NCBI GenBank assembly: GCA_947500005.1
Contig: CANMQJ010000005.1
Location: 1 to 64,000 of the forward strand
Length of the DNA: 64,000 nt
From: an uncultured Paracoccaceae bacterium
GTDB taxonomy: Bacteria; Pseudomonadota; Alphaproteobacteria; Rhodobacterales; Rhodobacteraceae
Direction: 5' to 3'
The position numbers and the translations under genes were made by a program. This document shows, piece by piece, positions 15,859 to 25,052 of this stretch. Below the pieces are notes generated by a model. The model worked only from the letters and a program-made list of their open reading frames with translations. It was not told where the DNA came from and made no database searches. Within the stretch, counting starts at the first letter, position 1; the number at the start of each line of letters is the position of its first letter.

Positions 15859-16896
15859 ATGAAGAAACTGATATACGACCTCATGGGCCTTGCCTTCATC
15901 GGCCTGATGTCACTGGCGATGGGCGTGCCTGTCGCCCAAGCCGATCCGCGGTTGACGATCACCTACGCCCATTGCTGTCCGGCCGAGCATACCTATGGCG
16001 TCTATGCGCACCAGTTCGCCGATCGCGTCGCGGAGAACTCCAACGGCGAAATCAAGATCGAGGTGCTGGACGGCGGCGTGATGGGCACCGAGCAGGCCAT
16101 CGCGCAGAAGGTTCAGCTTGGGACCGTGCAGATGGGCGGCATCACCTCAAACAACGTGGCGCAACTGGCGCCCTCACTTAACGTCCTGGTTCTGCCCTAT
16201 CTGAATTCCAGCCCGGACGACCTGACAGGCGAAGGAGGACTGTTGCGGGCGGGTCCGTTCCGAGACGAACTGAACAAGCGCATGCTGGCAGAAAGCGGCA
16301 GTCTGCGGATGGTTGGTGGTTTCACCAACGCTTTTCGCAGCATCTTCGCCAAGGACCTCTGCATCGATAGCATCGACGATCTTCAGGGCCTGAAAATTCG
16401 TGCTCCCAAGAATCCGGTGATGACGGCCATGTGGGAAAGCTGGGGGGTGTCAACCTATCCCATCGCCTGGGGCGAGACCTTTGGTGCCATTGCCACCGGA
16501 GTGGTCGACAGCTTCGACAGCCCGACGGACGTGGTCCTCGACATGGGCTTCCATGAGCATATCAAGTTCATCACCGAAGCGACGTACCTGCCACAGGCCG
16601 CCATCGTCATCATCAACGAGGCCTTCTTTCAGAACCTGTCGCCCGAGGACCAGGCGGTGATCCTGAAATCCGCCGGTGAGGTGGATGTTTCGCATGCCGA
16701 ACACGTCGCGCGCAACGGGGCACGTGTCCGCGCTGCCCTGACAGAAGAGCACGGCGTCACCTTCTGTGAACTGACGGATGCAGAGGTCTGGGCAGAGAAG
16801 GCCCGGGGTTCCTGGCCGCAACTCTACGATCTCGTAGGCGGTGGCAAGGAATGGGTCGAAATGACCATGAAGTATAAGCAAACGGGCAGCTTCTGA
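15859..16896 (+). CDS. dctP: TRAP transporter substrate-binding protein DctP
   Basis: This 345-residue periplasmic binding protein of the DctP family delivers an organic acid to the membrane subunits encoded next to it. A signal peptide covers residues 1 to about 31 (hydrophobic core LMGLAFIGLMSLAMGV, cleavage near AQA-D). The mature part has the family arginine region LKIRAPKNPV, where the conserved Arg binds a substrate carboxylate. The start is ATG 15859, because AAGGAGGAG (15847-15855) lies just before it; an upstream GTG at 15841 is in frame but has no ribosome site. The substrate is unknown; the lactonase neighbour suggests a sugar acid. Confidence 0.9.
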   Translation: MKKLIYDLMGLAFIGLMSLAMGVPVAQADPRLTITYAHCCPAEHTYGVYAHQFADRVAENSNGEIKIEVLDGGVMGTEQAIAQKVQLGTVQMGGITSNNVAQLAPSLNVLVLPYLNSSPDDLTGEGGLLRAGPFRDELNKRMLAESGSLRMVGGFTNAFRSIFAKDLCIDSIDDLQGLKIRAPKNPVMTAMWESWGVSTYPIAWGETFGAIATGVVDSFDSPTDVVLDMGFHEHIKFITEATYLPQAAIVIINEAFFQNLSPEDQAVILKSAGEVDVSHAEHVARNGARVRAALTEEHGVTFCELTDAEVWAEKARGSWPQLYDLVGGGKEWVEMTMKYKQTGSF

Positions 16897-16979
16897 CCGG
16901 TTTCCCGCACGGGCCGCGCTCGTCATCCGCCGGGCGCGGCTACCTGGCCGTCCTTCCGCTGCCCTGAAGGAGACTTCCG

Positions 16980-17507
16980 ATGCGAGGCCGTGTCGTTTCC
17001 GCCTTCGACCGCTTCGAACTGGTTTTTGCCAACTTGTCGTTGGCGCTGCTTGTGGGCATTTTGGCGCTGCAAGTCTTTTTCCGTTATGTGCTGGAGACCG
17101 GCCTGACCTGGAGCGAGGAAATCTCGCGCTTCGCCTTCGTCTGGTTCGTCTACATCTCGGCAAGCCTCGCGGCGCAGCGTGGTACTCATATTCGTGTCAC
17201 GCTGTTCATCCGCTGGTTTCCGGGCGGCCGACACTACGCCCTCCTGCTAGCGGATGCGATCTGGATCGTCTTCAACGTGTTTGTGGTCTGGGCGGGTATC
17301 CTGCTGATCGAACGGACACTGAGGTTTCCGGTCTATTCCACGGCGCTGTTCCTGCCGATCGCGTGGATTTATCTGGTGATCCCGCTGGCCCATGCCCTGA
17401 TGATCCTGCGTATCCTGCAAAGGCAGTGGAACTTTTGGCGCCATGGCATCCCGATCATCGCCGACGAGGCCCAGCAGGCGCTGGTCGAGGTGGATGAAAA
17501 GACATGA
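16980..17507 (+). CDS. dctQ: TRAP transporter small membrane subunit DctQ
   Basis: This 175-residue protein has four predicted membrane helices and the family signature FRYVLETGLTWSEEISRFAF in the region 35-60. It is the small subunit that joins DctM in the sodium-driven transporter. A GGAG sequence lies 7 bases before ATG 16980. Its stop overlaps the dctM start (ATGA at 17504-17507), so the two are translationally coupled. The roughly 80-base gap after dctP holds no gene. Confidence 0.9.
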   Translation: MRGRVVSAFDRFELVFANLSLALLVGILALQVFFRYVLETGLTWSEEISRFAFVWFVYISASLAAQRGTHIRVTLFIRWFPGGRHYALLLADAIWIVFNVFVVWAGILLIERTLRFPVYSTALFLPIAWIYLVIPLAHALMILRILQRQWNFWRHGIPIIADEAQQALVEVDEKT

Positions 17508-18769
17508 TCTTTGTCCTGCTCTTCCTCGTTTGCCTGTGCCTCGGCGTGCCGATATTCGCAACGCTCGGCGTGCCATCTCTCATCGAATTGCTGACATCGC
17601 CCATCCCTTTGGAATCGCTGGCACATTCTCTGTTCGACGGAGTCGACAAGTTTCCGCTTCTTGCGATTCCGAATTTCGTATTGGCCGGTGCGATTATGTC
17701 GCGCGCGGGTATCACCCGCGACATAATCGAAGTCATGCGCGCCATCGTCGGGCAGGCTTTTGGAGGGCTGGCCATCGTCACCATCCTCTCGTGCATGTTT
17801 TTCGCCGCGATCTCGGGCTCGGGGCCCGGAACGGTGGCGGCGATCGGCACGCTACTGATCCCGGCGATGAAGGACGACGGTTACCCTAAGGACTTCGCCG
17901 CCGCCGTGGCCTCCTCGGGGGGCACTTTGGGCATCCTGATTCCACCCTCCAACCCGCTGATCGTCTATGGCGTTCTGGCGTCTGTCTCAATCGGTGATCT
18001 TTTCCTTGCGGGCCTACTACCGGGGATCCTGATGGGGGCGCTGCTGATCGGCACAACGTGGCTCATTTCCCGGATCAAGGGGTATCGTGGTGCGCCCCGG
18101 CAATTCAGCCGCGCCGAGTTTCTGTCGACGCTCTGGGTGGCAAAGTTCTCGCTTGCAACGCCTTTTGTCGTGCTTGGCGGCATTTATGGCGGCATCTTCA
18201 CCCCGGTTGAGGCCTCGGTAATCGCAGTGGCCTATGCGATCCTCGTCGGGGTCGTGATCAAACGAAGCATCGGGCTGCGCGACCTCTGGCACGCGCTGTC
18301 CGAGGCCAGCACTGTGTGCGGTGGCCTTATCCTGATCATGGGCACGGCGATTTTTTTCGGCGAGTTCTTGGCGCTGAACATGATCCCTCAAAAAATCGCG
18401 GCGATCCTGCTGGACATCACCACCGACCCGATCGTGATGTTGCTGCTTATCGCGCTGATCCTGATCGTATTGGGCACCTTCATGGAGACCCTGTCGACGG
18501 TGATCATCCTGACCCCGATCCTTTTGCCGCTGATCAAGCAGCTCGGGATCGACCCGATCCATTTTGGCATCCTCCTGGTTGTCACATCCGAGATCGGTTT
18601 CCTGACGCCGCCACTCGGCGTGAATCTCTTTGTCGCCTGCGGCATTTCCGGGCTTACCATCGAACAGGTGTCGCGGCGGGTATTGCCGTTCATCGCCACG
18701 ATCATCGTCGGACTGCTGATCCTGGTCTTCTTTCCGCAAATCAGTCTGCTCCTGCCCTCCTTAAATTGA
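17504..18769 (+). CDS. dctM: TRAP transporter large membrane subunit DctM
   Basis: This 421-residue integral membrane protein has many hydrophobic helices. It carries the DctM signatures FFAAISGSGPGTVAAIG and SSGGTLGILIPPSNPLIVYG, and ends near the conserved FPQISLLLPS. It is the full length expected for the family, in contrast to the broken copy at 31.8-33.1 kb. With dctP and dctQ it forms a complete importer driven by an ion gradient. No T-rich terminator hairpin is visible after the stop. Confidence 0.92.
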   Translation: MIFVLLFLVCLCLGVPIFATLGVPSLIELLTSPIPLESLAHSLFDGVDKFPLLAIPNFVLAGAIMSRAGITRDIIEVMRAIVGQAFGGLAIVTILSCMFFAAISGSGPGTVAAIGTLLIPAMKDDGYPKDFAAAVASSGGTLGILIPPSNPLIVYGVLASVSIGDLFLAGLLPGILMGALLIGTTWLISRIKGYRGAPRQFSRAEFLSTLWVAKFSLATPFVVLGGIYGGIFTPVEASVIAVAYAILVGVVIKRSIGLRDLWHALSEASTVCGGLILIMGTAIFFGEFLALNMIPQKIAAILLDITTDPIVMLLLIALILIVLGTFMETLSTVIILTPILLPLIKQLGIDPIHFGILLVVTSEIGFLTPPLGVNLFVACGISGLTIEQVSRRVLPFIATIIVGLLILVFFPQISLLLPSLN

Positions 18770-18824
18770 CGCCCCCGGGGTGACCGAACAGAGGCGCTCT
18801 CAGAGCGAGCCGGCTTAAGTTGGG

Positions 18825-18960
18825 CAGGACGGTTGCGTACCGTCAGGAAATGCCGAAACATGACCTGTTTCGTTTTTCGACTATGACCTCGGGTGTCGGG
18901 AGCGAATTGTATCCCGGTCGCGTTTGAGGCGGATACCCCTACAACTGAGATGTGGGACGA
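18825..18960. repeat. Possible IS6 5'-leader remnant
   Basis: The segment gggcaggacggttgcgtacc and the following bases resemble leader sequences at 29953 and 59876, which precede other IS6 fragments. No coding part follows. It marks the left edge of the IS remnant zone. Confidence 0.35.
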
Positions 18961-19118
18961 TTAAAGCCGGCGCGCTTGCGCGGGTGCCAGATTGCCCAGG
19001 GCCGAATGAGGCCGGATGTGGTTGTCGTCGTATCGCCAACGCGCCAGCTTGCGCCGTGCGTCAGCCAGGCTGTCGAACAACTCCTCGTTCAAGAGTTCGT
19101 CGCGCAGGCTTCCATCGA
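18961..19118 (-). pseudogene. IS3-family OrfB, C-terminal remnant
   Basis: The minus strand encodes SFDGSLRDELLNEELFDSLA, then DARRKLARWRYDDNHIRPHS and ALGNLAPAQARRL, ending at a TAA (18963-18961). This is the C-terminal end of an IS3-family transposase, including its third catalytic region. The N-terminal part is absent; the sequence switches to IS1182 material near 19119-19200. Confidence 0.75.
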
Positions 19119-19199
19119 AGGTGAGGAGGGATCAGAAAACAGTCCGGGGGACTGTTTTCCCCGACGCAAGATGAACCCGTTCTGCTGTGGCTTTCGGGG

Positions 19200-19956
19200 G
19201 GCGGTCACACCATCAAAGCCGGCCAGCACTCTTCAGCTATTCCGACAACTACCTGATCGACACGGACCATGGCGTTATCGTCGATGTCGAGGCGATCCGG
19301 TCGCTCCGGCAGGCCGAGGTCGGCTCGACAAAGACATGCTGGACCGCGTGAAGGAGAGGTTCGACCTGCATCCCGAACGCCTGATCGCCGATACCGCGTA
19401 TGGCACCGGACCGATGCTGGGTTGGCTGGTCGACCGCAAGATCGCACCGCATATTCCGGTGTTCGACAAATCAATCCGTATCGACGGCACCTGGCGCCGT
19501 GCCGACTTTGAGTGGGACGTCGAGAACGATCAATACGTCTGCCCCGAGGGCCAGACACTGAAGCAGTTCCGCCGGAACTATTCCGATCCGAACCGAAGGC
19601 CGACCAGTGAGGGTCAAGCCAAATACCGCGCCCTGAAACTGACCTGCCAGGCCCGCCCGTCGAAACAGCAATGCTGCCCGAATGCCGATGCCAGAACCAT
19701 CACCCGAGAGGAACACGAAGACGCCCGCCAGGTCGCCCGCGACATCGCCATGACCGAGCAATACCGGGTGTCGATGAAGCTCCGGAAGAAGGTCGAGATG
19801 CTCTTCGCGCATCTCGAACGTATCCTTGGCCTCGGACGCCTGCGATTACGCGGTCCGAATGGCGCAAATGACGAATGCCTGCTCGCCGCCACCGCCCAGA
19901 ACCTCCGGAAACTGGCGAAGATCCTGCCCGCGCCGCAGAAACCGCGAAAAGCCTGA
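19200..19956 (+). pseudogene. IS1182-family transposase, 3' remnant with frameshift
   Basis: One frame gives SDNYLIDTDHGVIVDVEA and then RSLRQAEVGSTK. A frameshift near 19320 moves the reading to DMLDRVKERFDLHPERLIAD and on through TAYGTGPMLGWLVDRKIAPH to a stop at 19956. The order matches the catalytic C-terminal half of IS1182-family transposases. The N-terminal half is missing, and the frameshift makes it inactive. The long open frame beginning at 18952 contains this segment only from about 19335 on. Confidence 0.7.
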
Positions 19957-20064
19957 CAGGAAAGGCGCGCGCGCATGTCTCAGCCACCGGGATTCTGCGG
20001 TAGAGAACGCGTGTTTTTCCACAGAATCGGCCCTGACCGGACGTCCACAACCGTCGCCCCTTTC

Positions 20065-20200
20065 GGGTGGTATGCGTCTTCAAGGCCAACCGCGCCGCTG
20101 CCCTCGCCGAGTGGTGCGGTCTCCACCCCGAACAAGGGACAACCATTCTGCCCTTGCCGAGAGTAGTTCGCATTGGTCTGGCACCTCCAAACGCGCTGCT
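20065..20200 (+). pseudogene. IS6-family element, 3' end remnant
   Basis: The sequence encodes FKANRAAALAEWCGLHPEQ, close to the last residues of the intact IS6 transposase (FKSHRAAALAEWRGLCAE). It is followed by non-coding bases (…tagttcgcattggtctggcacc) that match the right terminal region of the complete element at 1030-1055. Only the 3' end is present. Confidence 0.7.
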
Positions 20201-20212
20201 GCAGGCGGGGCT

Positions 20213-20545
20213 TCAATCCACGATGAAGGCGCGACAGCCGCGTTCGCTGCGCACCATGTGGGCGGCGTCTCCGAAATCCGAGACGCAAAATCCGTTGCCC
20301 TGGGTCAGGCGGCTTTCACGCCCATCCTTCAGAACGACCGTCATGTCCCCCGAAATCAGATACAGGACATGACCGCGGTCGCACCAGTGGTCGGCAACGT
20401 AGCCCGGCCCGTATTCGACGACCCGAACCCGGAGACCGTCTTGCTCGAAACGGCGCTCCCAAGCGTTGCCGCGTGCTCCCGCGATCTCGTCGGCGGGCAT
20501 CGCGATCCAGTCCAGCGCGGTGAAGGGCATGGTGGGAAGTTTCAT
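20213..20545 (-). CDS. DHCW-motif cupin-fold protein
   Basis: This 110-residue single-domain cupin contains YGPGYVADHWCDRGHVLYLI (residues 45-64), including the DH-C-W arrangement after which a small cupin family is named, and a second strand set DMTVVLKDGRESRL. The metal-binding histidines of cupins are H53 and H59 in this segment. The function is unknown. The gene starts 4 bases after the MarR stop on the same strand, so the two are probably co-transcribed. It could act as a small-molecule sensor or isomerase linked to the divergent hydantoin operon. Confidence 0.7.
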   Translation of the reverse strand: MKLPTMPFTALDWIAMPADEIAGARGNAWERRFEQDGLRVRVVEYGPGYVADHWCDRGHVLYLISGDMTVVLKDGRESRLTQGNGFCVSDFGDAAHMVRSERGCRAFIVD

Positions 20546-20549
20546 GGCG

Positions 20550-21050
20550 TCAGGCTCCTGTGCGTTGCGTACAGGAGGGCATGGCCTCGGAATCGAGCAG
20601 CTTGGGCCCGTTGGCGATCTTCAAGGCCAGGGAGAAGAAGGTTTCGCGTTCCTCTTCGGTCAGGGGGGCGAAAAGTTCGTCCTGCCGCTGCAGCGATACA
20701 GCGCGGATCTGGGCGAGGAGGGACTCACCTTCGGGCGTCGCGAAAAGCCGCTTCTCGCGCCCGTCGGAGGGCGACGTCTGGTGCCGCACCAGCCCGCGCG
20801 TCTCGAGCAACGAGACGGCGCGGCTGATCGTATTCTGGGGGCGCGGAAAGAGATGCTTGATCTCCTTGGCGCGGATGCCCGGGAACATGACGATTGCAAA
20901 CAGCGTCGACCACGCATGGACCGGCATCTGATAGCTGCGTTCGATATAGCGGTTCGTGACCGCGTTGTTGCCGAGGACGAAGTAGCTCACGACCATGAGG
21001 TGGCGCAGGTCCGAGGCGAAAATCGTGTCCAGCTTGTTTTTTGTGCTCAT
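20550..21050 (-). CDS. MarR-family regulator divergent from the hydantoin operon
   Basis: This 166-residue protein has the MarR winged helix: recognition region PRPQNTISRAVSLLETRGLV and wing SPSDGREKRLFATPEG, the D-x-R-x-K/R wing signature. MarR proteins bind palindromes as dimers and are released by a ligand. It is divergent from hyuA over a 110-base region holding two inverted repeats, and leads a two-gene unit with the cupin gene. A role as local repressor of hydantoin-type uptake and hydrolysis is inferred. Confidence 0.85.
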   Translation of the reverse strand: MSTKNKLDTIFASDLRHLMVVSYFVLGNNAVTNRYIERSYQMPVHAWSTLFAIVMFPGIRAKEIKHLFPRPQNTISRAVSLLETRGLVRHQTSPSDGREKRLFATPEGESLLAQIRAVSLQRQDELFAPLTEEERETFFSLALKIANGPKLLDSEAMPSCTQRTGA

Positions 21051-21080
21051 CGCTTTCCCGAAAACCCTTGAAGACCCGGT

Positions 21081-21097
21081 TCGTCAAGACCTGACGA
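21081..21097. promoter_or_regulatory. Candidate MarR operator
   Basis: TCGTCA-N5-TGACGA is a perfect 17-base inverted repeat in the MarR/hyuA divergent region. Its size fits a MarR dimer site. A second, shorter repeat (ATCCA-TG-TGGAT, 21117-21128) lies between it and the hyuA ribosome site. Confidence 0.45.
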
Positions 21098-21160
21098 GAA
21101 TCTTCTTGCCATATACATCCATGTGGATCAATCTTTCCTGAAGCGGACTGGAGGCTTTGC

Positions 21161-23230
21161 ATGATCGTATTGGGCGTTGACGTCGGCGGGACATTTACCG
21201 ACCTGATCCTGGCGGACCTGGGAAAGCAGCAACTTACGGTTCACAAGACCCCCTCGACCCCGGCGAACCCGGCGATCGGGGTGGTCACGGGTCTAAAGGC
21301 GATCTGCGACAAGGCCGGGGTCGCGGTGTCCGAGATCGACAGCCTGTTTCACGGCACCACCGTCGGCACCAATGCCATGTTGGAACATGACGGTGCGACT
21401 ACCGGCATGATCACCAACGACGGGTTCCGCGATGTGCTGCACATTGGACGACATCAGAGGCCTCAGCATTACTCGATCATGCAGGATCTGCCGTGGCAGG
21501 CCCGCCCTCTGATCCGCCGCCGTCACCGGCACACTGTCGCCGGTCGGCTGGACGCGACCGGGGCCGAGCTGGTCGCGCTGGACGAGGCAGACGTGCGCGC
21601 CGCAGCCCGTGAGATGGCCGGGCAGGGCGTAGAGTCGGTTCTGGTGGGCTTCCTGTTCTCCTACGTGAACCCCGAGCACGAACGCCGCGCCGCGGCAATC
21701 GTCCAGGACGAGATGCCGGAGGCTTTCGTCACCACCTCCTCGGGCGTCGCGCCGCAATTCCGTGAATTCGAGCGCTTCACCACAGCAGCGATGTCGGCTT
21801 TCATCGGACCGAAGGTGCGCCGTTACATCAGCGATTTGCAGGACGAGTTGCGCGGCCAGGGGCTGAAGGGCGAGTTGCACGTGATGACGTCCAGCGGCGG
21901 TGTCGCAACACCCGAGATGATCGCCGAGAAGCCCGCCTCGACCCTCTTGTCGGGCCTGGTGGCCGGCGTACGCGGGGGGGCATGGATCGGCAATCATGCG
22001 GGCACCGACCGGCTGATCACGCTGGATATCGGCGGCACCAGCGCCGATATCGGCATCGTCGTCGATGGCCGCCTGGCCGAGGCCGATACCCGCAGCGCCT
22101 CGATCGCCGGGTTCCCCGTGATGCTGCCGATGATCGACATTCACACCATCGGGGCCGGGGGCGGATCAATCGCCTATCTGGATCGTGGCGGCGCGTTTCG
22201 TGTAGGGCCGGAAAGCGCGGGGGCCGATCCCGGACCGGCGGCCTATGGCAAGGGCGGCAAGTTGCCGACAGTCACCGACGCGAACCTGGTGCTGGGCCGG
22301 TTGGCGCCGCAGAACTTCCTGGGCGGCGACATGACGCTTGATGTCGAGGCCGCGCGCCGCGTCGTGGGCGAGCTGGCCGAGAAGCTGGGCCGCAGCCCCG
22401 AGGAGACCGCCGAGGGCGCGCTGACGGTGCTCAATTCCAACATGGCCAACGCGATCCGGTCGCGCACGGTGCAAAAGGGGATCGACCCGCGCGATTTCAC
22501 CCTGTCGGGGTTCGGCGGGGCCGGGCCGCTGCATGCCGCCGAAGTGGCGCGGATGCTGGGCGTGCGCCGCGTGCTGATCCCGCCGCATCCGGGCATCACC
22601 TCGGCGATGGGACTGTTGACGGCAGATCTGGAGTATCACGCACTGCGCACCGCTTTCGCGGTCAAGGGAAGCCTTGACCACGCGCGGCTGACCGCGCTCT
22701 TCGACGACATGCAGGCCGAGCTGTCGGGCATCTTCGACCGTGACGGCGTGACCGTCGAGAAACGCAAAATGCTGCGCGAGGGCGATCTGCGTTACGTAGG
22801 CCAAGGCTATGAGTTGAAGATCGACATCCCAGACGGCCCACTGGACGAGGCCGCGCTGGAACAGGTGTGGCAGGCCTTCCACGACCGGCACCGCGCCGAG
22901 TACGGCCATGCCTTCGAGGCCGCGCCGATCGAGATCGTCACGGTGAAGCTGCGCGGTCTGGGCGAGGTCGAGAAGCTGGGCACGCCGCCCGAGGCCACCG
23001 GCCCGGACGCGGCCAGCCCGGTGGGGCAGGGGCAATGCGTGTTCCGCATCGAAGACGCGCTGCAAAGCTTCGAGACGCCCTATTTCGACCGCTCTGCCCT
23101 GCCGGTGGGCGTGGCCATGCAGGGCCCCGCAATCCTGTTGCAGACCGACAGCACAACCGTGGTTCCGCCCGACTGGCATTTTGAAGTGGACCGCTTCGCC
23201 AATGTCGTGATGACCCGGGACGGGGAATAA
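21161..23230 (+). CDS. hyuA: Hydantoinase/oxoprolinase subunit A (HyuA)
   Basis: This 689-residue protein is the usual size for ATP-dependent hydantoinase A subunits. The N-terminal actin-like ATP-binding motif GVDVGGTFTDLIL (residues 4-16) is followed by HGTTVGTNAMLE, a second phosphate motif (LDIGGTSADIGIV) and the family region GAGGGSIAYLDRGGAFRVGP. With HyuB it is predicted to hydrolyse a cyclic amide ring (hydantoin, 5-oxoproline or similar) using ATP. ATG 21161 has GGAG 10 bases upstream. The stop is 11 bases before the preferred hyuB start. Confidence 0.9.
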   Translation: MIVLGVDVGGTFTDLILADLGKQQLTVHKTPSTPANPAIGVVTGLKAICDKAGVAVSEIDSLFHGTTVGTNAMLEHDGATTGMITNDGFRDVLHIGRHQRPQHYSIMQDLPWQARPLIRRRHRHTVAGRLDATGAELVALDEADVRAAAREMAGQGVESVLVGFLFSYVNPEHERRAAAIVQDEMPEAFVTTSSGVAPQFREFERFTTAAMSAFIGPKVRRYISDLQDELRGQGLKGELHVMTSSGGVATPEMIAEKPASTLLSGLVAGVRGGAWIGNHAGTDRLITLDIGGTSADIGIVVDGRLAEADTRSASIAGFPVMLPMIDIHTIGAGGGSIAYLDRGGAFRVGPESAGADPGPAAYGKGGKLPTVTDANLVLGRLAPQNFLGGDMTLDVEAARRVVGELAEKLGRSPEETAEGALTVLNSNMANAIRSRTVQKGIDPRDFTLSGFGGAGPLHAAEVARMLGVRRVLIPPHPGITSAMGLLTADLEYHALRTAFAVKGSLDHARLTALFDDMQAELSGIFDRDGVTVEKRKMLREGDLRYVGQGYELKIDIPDGPLDEAALEQVWQAFHDRHRAEYGHAFEAAPIEIVTVKLRGLGEVEKLGTPPEATGPDAASPVGQGQCVFRIEDALQSFETPYFDRSALPVGVAMQGPAILLQTDSTTVVPPDWHFEVDRFANVVMTRDGE

Positions 23231-23241
23231 GGAGAATGCCG

Positions 23242-25002
23242 ATGCAGACCCGCGTTGATCCGTTTCTCGCCGCCGTGATCCACGGCGCGCTGGAGAATAT
23301 CGCCATCGAGATGGGCCACAAGCTGATGCGGATGAGCTATTCCAGCATTATCCGCGAAAGCGAGGATTTCGGCGCCGCACTGACCGACGCCAAGGGGCGG
23401 CAATTATGCGAATGCACCATGTCCACGCCGCTGCAATCCGGTCCGATCCCGGGCTACATCGAGGGCATCCTCCGCGAACTGGAGTCGCGCGGTGACACTG
23501 TGCAGCCGGGCGATGTCTTCATGCACAACGATTCCTACGCTGGAGCGTCGCACGGGCCGGATGTGGGGTTCGCCGTTCCGATCTTTCACCAGGGCGAGCT
23601 GGCTGGGTTCTCTGTCACGACGGCGCATCACCTCGATATCGGGGCACTGACGCCGGGCAGCTGCGGCATCGTGGATGCGGTGGATGCCTATGCCGAGGGG
23701 CTGCAATTCAAGGCGGTCCGCGTCTACGATGCCGGCAAGAAGGTTGAGCCGGTCTGGCAGATCCTGCGCTCGAACATCCGCATCGCGGACCTCGTGGTGG
23801 GCGACATGGAGGCGCAGGTCGCTGCCGCGCGGATCGGGGCGGATCGCTATTCGGCGCTGCTGGATCAATATGGGCTGGAGACGGTCACGGGCGCCTATGA
23901 GGATTTGCTGGATTACTCGGAAAAGCTGATGCGCGACGCCATCGCGGCGATTCCGGACGGCAGCTACAACGCGCGAACCTATATCGACGGCTATCTCGAT
24001 AGCGACGATCCCGCCCTCAAGGAATTGCCCATCGAGGTCACGCTGAAAATCGACGGAAGCGATATCCTGGTCGATCTGACCGGCACGGCGCCGCAGACGC
24101 CGAACAAGCCGATCAACATGCCGCTCGTGGGCACGGTGGATTGTGCGGTCTGGCTGACCCTGCGCTCGATTCTTCTGGACAGCGACAAGTACGGGGCGAT
24201 CCCGCAGAACAGCGGACTGACCCGGCCGATCACCATTCATGCGCCCGAGGGCTGCCTGGCCAACCCTATCTTCCCCGCGCCGGTCATCGCGCGGTTCTGC
24301 CCTGGGAACGCGGTGGCGGACACGGTGATGAAGGCGATCGCCCCCGCCGTGCCGCGTCAGGTCAGCGCCGGTATCGGCAACCTGCGCGTGATGGCGTTTT
24401 CCGGCGCGACCAAGGCCGGGCCCTGGGTGCATATGGAGATCATGGAAGGCGCCTATGGCGGGCGCTACGGCAAGGACGGGATGGACGCTGTGGACACGCT
24501 CTATGCCAACACCCGCAACAACCCGGTCGAGGATATCGAAAGCCACCTGCCGCTCCGCGTGCTGAACTACGAGCTGCGCGAGGATGTGGCAGGCGCGGGC
24601 CAGTGGCGCGGGGGCATCGGTTCGATCCGGTCCTTCGAGCTGCTCGAGGACGGCGCCGTGTCGGTCGAGGGCGATGGACAGCGCTTCCGGCCTTGGGGCT
24701 TCGCCGGCGGCAGCGACGGCTCTCCCGCCAATGTGGACCTTGTCCGGGCCGACGGCCGGACCGAGGCGCTGCCCTCCAAGATCCCCTATCGCCCGCTGGG
24801 CAAGGGTGACCGTCTGGTGGCCTACGGCCCCTGTGGCGGCGGCTATGGCGACCCGTTCGCCCGCGCGCCCGAGGATGTCCTGGACGACGTGCTGGACGGG
24901 CTGCTGCGGATCGAGACCGCGCGCGAGGCCTACGGCGTGGCGATCGCCGAGGACGGACGCCTGGACCGGGAGGCTACCGAAAGACTGCGCGCGGGCCGCT
25001 GA
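23242..25002 (+). CDS. hyuB: Hydantoinase subunit B (HyuB)
   Basis: This 586-residue protein is the HyuB partner of HyuA. Family segments include MGHKLMRMSYSSIIRESEDF near the N-terminus, HNDSYAGASHGPDV, and the C-terminal glycine-rich CGGGYGDPFARAPEDVLDDV. ATG 23242 is preferred: TAAGGAG (23228-23234) lies 7 bases before it, whereas the in-frame ATG at 23236 is only 1 base from that site. Opposite to it runs a 553-codon open frame without recognisable similarity, a codon-bias artefact. It acts in the cytoplasm as a heteromer with HyuA. Confidence 0.9.
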   Translation: MQTRVDPFLAAVIHGALENIAIEMGHKLMRMSYSSIIRESEDFGAALTDAKGRQLCECTMSTPLQSGPIPGYIEGILRELESRGDTVQPGDVFMHNDSYAGASHGPDVGFAVPIFHQGELAGFSVTTAHHLDIGALTPGSCGIVDAVDAYAEGLQFKAVRVYDAGKKVEPVWQILRSNIRIADLVVGDMEAQVAAARIGADRYSALLDQYGLETVTGAYEDLLDYSEKLMRDAIAAIPDGSYNARTYIDGYLDSDDPALKELPIEVTLKIDGSDILVDLTGTAPQTPNKPINMPLVGTVDCAVWLTLRSILLDSDKYGAIPQNSGLTRPITIHAPEGCLANPIFPAPVIARFCPGNAVADTVMKAIAPAVPRQVSAGIGNLRVMAFSGATKAGPWVHMEIMEGAYGGRYGKDGMDAVDTLYANTRNNPVEDIESHLPLRVLNYELREDVAGAGQWRGGIGSIRSFELLEDGAVSVEGDGQRFRPWGFAGGSDGSPANVDLVRADGRTEALPSKIPYRPLGKGDRLVAYGPCGGGYGDPFARAPEDVLDDVLDGLLRIETAREAYGVAIAEDGRLDREATERLRAGR

Positions 25003-25052
25003 TCGCCCAACGCGGTGAAGAAGAAGAACCAAACCAACAGGGAGACTGCGAC

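Noticed and set aside
22166..23179. 337-codon minus-strand open frame opposite hyuA
   Set aside because: It is antisense to hyuA, with arginine/histidine-rich, unstructured translation.
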